A stretch of 41,552 nucleotides of DNA, from positions 1-41,552 of the forward strand of contig CAZNYC010000018.1 of the NCBI GenBank assembly GCA_964577175.1, read 5' to 3'. The position numbers were made by a program, and so were the translations under genes. This document shows, piece after piece, positions 39,701-41,552 of the stretch; positions within the stretch are counted from its first letter, which is position 1; each line of letters opens with the position of its first letter. The notes beneath the pieces were generated by a model. The model made no database searches. It worked only from the letters and a program-made list of their open reading frames with translations, and was not told the DNA's origin. Origin of the DNA: BS750m-G62 sp964577175. GTDB lineage: Bacteria > Planctomycetota > Phycisphaerae > FEN-1346.

Positions 39701-40117
39701 GACGGGGCCTCCGTGTTTCACTTCAAACCGAATCGCGACGAGAAACATCGGCAGACCTTCTACCGTCTCTTTGCGTCCGGGCGGGTGGAGACGACGGACA
39801 AACGGGGCAACAAACGGTCGGCGTACGAGACCCGCTGGAGCCGGCAGGTCCCCTGCCTCGCCCGTGCGATGGTTTTGGCGGGCGAGACGCTGCTACTGGC
39901 CGGTCCGCCCGACCCGTTTGAATCGGACGACCCCACGGCCGTCCTGGAAGGCAGCAAGGGCGGCGTGCTGCTGGCCGTCGCGCCAGGCGACGGGACGGTG
40001 ACGCTGAGGCACGCCCTCGCCTCGCCGCCGGTTTTCGACGGTATGGCCGCCGCCCGCGGGCGATTATACCTTTCGTTGGAGGGCGGCACGGTCGTCTGCA
40101 TGGGCGGCAAACCCTGA
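36788..40117 (+). CDS. Exported SAM-methyltransferase-like/PQQ-propeller fusion protein 2
   Basis: A 1109-residue paralogue of the protein at 17363, with the same architecture. A signal peptide (about 1-33, LLAVLALYLGAAAAVFGA) precedes a Rossmann-like domain with VVVLGCGDGRL (58-68), HGLDSG and RVLAPGGVLCVL. Next come the joining signature DEWTHYLYDATNN and propeller repeats (IDAATGKTRRTYEG, LDAATGEPAWSF). The second propeller starts WPTYRHDAARSG (about 677). GTCQLG and HSCACY match the Cys segments of protein 1. The ATG follows AGGAG by six bases. It is followed after about 165 bases by a Gfo/Idh/MocA gene. No catalytic role can be assigned from sequence alone. Confidence 0.85.
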   Translation: MSDRRPLLHVPCSPALLAVLALYLGAAAAVFGADENSIPAHSRAEKMLEAAGVRGGLVVVLGCGDGRLAGDIAARGPYLVHGLDSGAANVAAARAHLRERGAYGKVTVERFAGKRLPYVANLVRLVVDEDPGRVARKEIMRVLAPGGVLCVLDGGSLKTTVKPRPEAIDEWTHYLYDATNNAVSSDTAVGPPRHLQWVADPKWARSHDHLTTITGCVMSGGRIFSIVDEGPTAAVVLPARWRLVARDAFSGVLLWKREIPNWEWHLRGFRSGPSDIARRLVAVGDTVYVTLGYHAPVSAIDAATGKTRRTYEGTEGAREILFHGGTLLVVTGGAKRGLPPADHEPAYRKPGLATVRSQRPPYPIEIPPKALVAIDAGTGRVRWTKDDADTKELMPSTVCAKGEAVFFQNAEAVLCLDAATGKTRWKAERPVTRNRPAWTAPTLVVWEDVVLSADRDASNAFFNHGESENGVLWVVSSRGGNAPPGKLIAFSAEDGKRLWSSPAQECYNAPVDVLVADGLVWTGELVQAKQPGITQGLDPRTGEVRRKRPPDSEFFRVGMNHHRCYRNKATQEYLVLGRAGVEFIDLETGKGDASHWTRGTCQLGVMPAGGLLYAPSHSCACYIEAKLSGFNCLAPASASRRVPEEITPDGRLEKGPAYGDREPGISDRKSQARENDWPTYRHDAARSGRAATDVPAGLAPVWKRRLSGPLTAPVVAGGKVYVAETDAHTVHALDAATGEPAWSFTAGGRIDSPPTVWRGRVLFGSADGHVYGLRASDGALAWRFLAAPDTRRIVSYGRLESAWPVHGSVLVQDGVVWCVAGRSSFTDGGLYLYRLDPATGAMHSVTHLSGRDPETGLEQQDSVRGTGMEGVLPDVLSADGTNVFMRHARFDADGRQRGGLVPHLFASVGFLDGSWWHRTYWMLGPVMRSGYGGWPRAGMRNPAGRLLVVDDGAVYGFGRNQYAHIGAHVGIDGASVFHFKPNRDEKHRQTFYRLFASGRVETTDKRGNKRSAYETRWSRQVPCLARAMVLAGETLLLAGPPDPFESDDPTAVLEGSKGGVLLAVAPGDGTVTLRHALASPPVFDGMAAARGRLYLSLEGGTVVCMGGKP

Positions 40118-40142
40118 CAGGACGAGGCCACACAGACCACGT

Positions 40143-40170
40143 GCGCGGCGGGTCCGCGTACCCGCCGCGC
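40143..40170. repeat. P1 palindromic repeat, copy 8
   Basis: GCGCGGCGGG pairs perfectly with CCCGCCGCGC around TCCGCGTA. It lies just after propeller fusion protein 2. Confidence 0.75.
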
Positions 40171-40192
40171 AGAGCCGGAGTCAGGCATTCGA

Positions 40193-40220
40193 GCGCGGTG
40201 GGCCAGGAAGCCCGCCGCGC
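40193..40220. repeat. P1 palindromic repeat, copy 9
   Basis: GCGCGGTGGGC faces GCCCGCCGCGC around CAGGAA, with one T:G mismatch. It is 22 bases after copy 8, forming a pair in front of the fourth oxidoreductase gene. Confidence 0.65.
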
Positions 40221-40282
40221 AGCATCCCGGAGGGTCATACGGACAACCACCGGGCACCGATTCCACGGAAAGGACCTTGACC

Positions 40283-41545
40283 ATGACCGGACACTCCCGC
40301 CGTGCCTTCCTGAAACGCGCCGCCGGCCTGGCGGCCGCGTCGCTGGCCGTACCGTACGTCGTGCCGGCCTCGGCCCGGGGGGCGGACGGCACCGTCTCGC
40401 CCTCGGAGCGCATCGTGATGGGCGCCATCGGCATCGGCGGCCGGGGCAACTACGTCATGGGCGCCTTGATGGGCAACAAGGACGTGCAGATGACGACCGT
40501 CTGCGATGTGCGCGGCGAGCGGCGTAAGGCGGCCAAGCAGAAGGTCGACAAGCGCTACGACAACGCCGACTGCCGCACCTGCATCGACTTCCGCGAGGTG
40601 CTCGGCCGGCCGGACCTCGACGCCGTCATGATCGCCACCGGCGAGAACTGGCACGCCATCGCCTCCATCATGGCCGCCAAGGCCGGCAAGGACATCTACA
40701 GCGAGAAGCCGCCCACCCACACCATCGCCGAGGGCCGCCAGCTCGCCGACACCATCCGGCGGCTCGGCACGGTGTACCAGTGCGGGACGCAGCGGCGGAG
40801 CATCACGCGGTTCCGGTACGCGTGCGACCTGGCCCGCACGGGCGCGCTCGGCAAACTGAAAACCCTCCGGGCCGAAGGGGCCGGCAAGATTACGACGCCC
40901 CCCTACTTCTCGTGTGACCCGCAGCCCACCCCGCCGAAGGAGGAGGTCTGGTGGGACATGTTCCTCGGCCCCGCGCCGTGGCGGCCGTACAACAAGAAGT
41001 ACCTGCAGCGATGGAAGCATCACCGCGACTGGCAGGGCGGCAGCATCTCCGAATGGGGCAGCCACACCGTCGACCTCTGCCAGTTGGCCATGGGCGCCGA
41101 GGACACCTCCCCCGTCCAGTACGATTACATCGGCGACGACGGCGACCGCATCCGCTGCCGGTACGCCAGCGGCGTGGACCTCATCCTGATCGACGGTTCC
41201 TGGCCGCTGCACGTCGAGTTCGAGGGGACCGACGGCAAGGTCTACGTGGACGACGACGGCAACATCCGGACGGAGCCGGCCTCGCTCTTGGCCGGCCAGA
41301 CGTTCGGCGCCGGCTACCCGGCCGAAGGGCACGTGCGGGCGTTTCTGAACTGCGTCAAGACCCGCCAGACGCCCATCTCCAGCGCCGAGGCCACCCAGCG
41401 GTCCATGACCGCGTGCCACATCGCCAACATGGTCCTCTTCCTGGGGCGCAGCCTGACGTGGGACCCGGTCAAGGAGGAGTTCCCGAACGACCCGGAAGCG
41501 AACCGCATGCGCACGCGGCCCGTCCGCGGGCCGCTGCATACGTAG
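40283..41545 (+). CDS. Tat-exported Gfo/Idh/MocA family oxidoreductase 4
   Basis: A 420-residue family member, complete just before the window edge. The Tat leader is HSRRAFLKRAAGLAAASLA (4-22). The dinucleotide loop is GAIGIGGRG (47-55) and the catalytic-type motif YSEKPPTHT contains Lys142. The C-terminal domain has GGSISEWGSHTVDLCQLA, the His segment of the active site. It resembles oxidoreductase 1 in the N-terminal arrangement and ending (DPEANRMRTRPVRGPLHT versus DPGANRWLTRPMRPPWTL), so these two are probably paralogues. The ATG has AAGGA eight bases upstream; a TTG two codons earlier is possible. It is likely co-transcribed with propeller fusion protein 2. Confidence 0.9.
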   Translation: MTGHSRRAFLKRAAGLAAASLAVPYVVPASARGADGTVSPSERIVMGAIGIGGRGNYVMGALMGNKDVQMTTVCDVRGERRKAAKQKVDKRYDNADCRTCIDFREVLGRPDLDAVMIATGENWHAIASIMAAKAGKDIYSEKPPTHTIAEGRQLADTIRRLGTVYQCGTQRRSITRFRYACDLARTGALGKLKTLRAEGAGKITTPPYFSCDPQPTPPKEEVWWDMFLGPAPWRPYNKKYLQRWKHHRDWQGGSISEWGSHTVDLCQLAMGAEDTSPVQYDYIGDDGDRIRCRYASGVDLILIDGSWPLHVEFEGTDGKVYVDDDGNIRTEPASLLAGQTFGAGYPAEGHVRAFLNCVKTRQTPISSAEATQRSMTACHIANMVLFLGRSLTWDPVKEEFPNDPEANRMRTRPVRGPLHT

Positions 41546-41552
41546 ACCTCTT

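Overview
The window is very GC-rich and reads like a chromosomal segment of a planctomycete-type bacterium (Planctomycetota, perhaps a Phycisphaerae-like lineage; Lentisphaerota or Verrucomicrobiota cannot be excluded). This rests on three things: four exported Gfo/Idh/MocA oxidoreductases with twin-arginine leaders, two giant secreted PQQ-type propeller proteins, and many large type II secretion/type IV pilus pseudopilins. No rRNA, tRNA, CRISPR array, transposase or phage gene was recognised.

Layout. (1) 0.2-1.9 kb, minus strand: hypA-hypB (nickel insertion into hydrogenase), a tatA with a near-consensus promoter, and a second small membrane protein that copies the TatA N-terminus. (2) 2.1-11.3 kb, minus strand: a type IV pilus/T2SS cluster read pilB - pilT - pilB - pilC/gspF - four pseudopilins. 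(3) 11.8-12.8 kb, minus strand: a seven-helix membrane protein followed by a 49-residue candidate lipoprotein. (4) 13.3-20.6 kb, plus strand: a DRE-TIM aldolase-like enzyme, two Tat-exported Gfo/Idh/MocA proteins and a 1089-residue exported protein with an N-terminal SAM-methyltransferase-like Rossmann domain followed by PQQ propeller repeats. (5) 21.2-34.2 kb, plus strand: a tightly coupled operon of histidine kinase, STAS protein, GspE, GspF, PilM, PilN, PilO, GspC/PilP, then GspG, GspK/PilX, GspH, GspJ and GspI. Seven consecutive gene junctions overlap. (6) 34.3-41.5 kb: a broken thuA and a third Gfo/Idh/MocA gene on the minus strand, a sulfatase tail relic and a foldback element, then a second propeller fusion protein and a fourth Gfo/Idh/MocA gene on the plus strand.

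How it fits together. TatA would be part of the route that exports the four oxidoreductases, and [NiFe]-hydrogenase small subunits are also Tat substrates, which makes the hypAB-tatA neighbourhood sensible. Regions 4 and 6 look like two versions of one carbohydrate-related module (propeller fusion plus Gfo/Idh/MocA) lying on either side of a complete inner-membrane pilus/secretion platform. No secretin or prepilin peptidase is present, so both pilus clusters need components encoded elsewhere.

The intergenic DNA carries at least three families of short palindromic repeats. One of them has entered the leader-coding part of two pseudopilin genes in the same reading frame. I regard that, the propeller/SAM fusion proteins and the kinase-STAS head of the secretion operon as the most interesting features. 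All family assignments come from reading motifs by eye; no database search was run.
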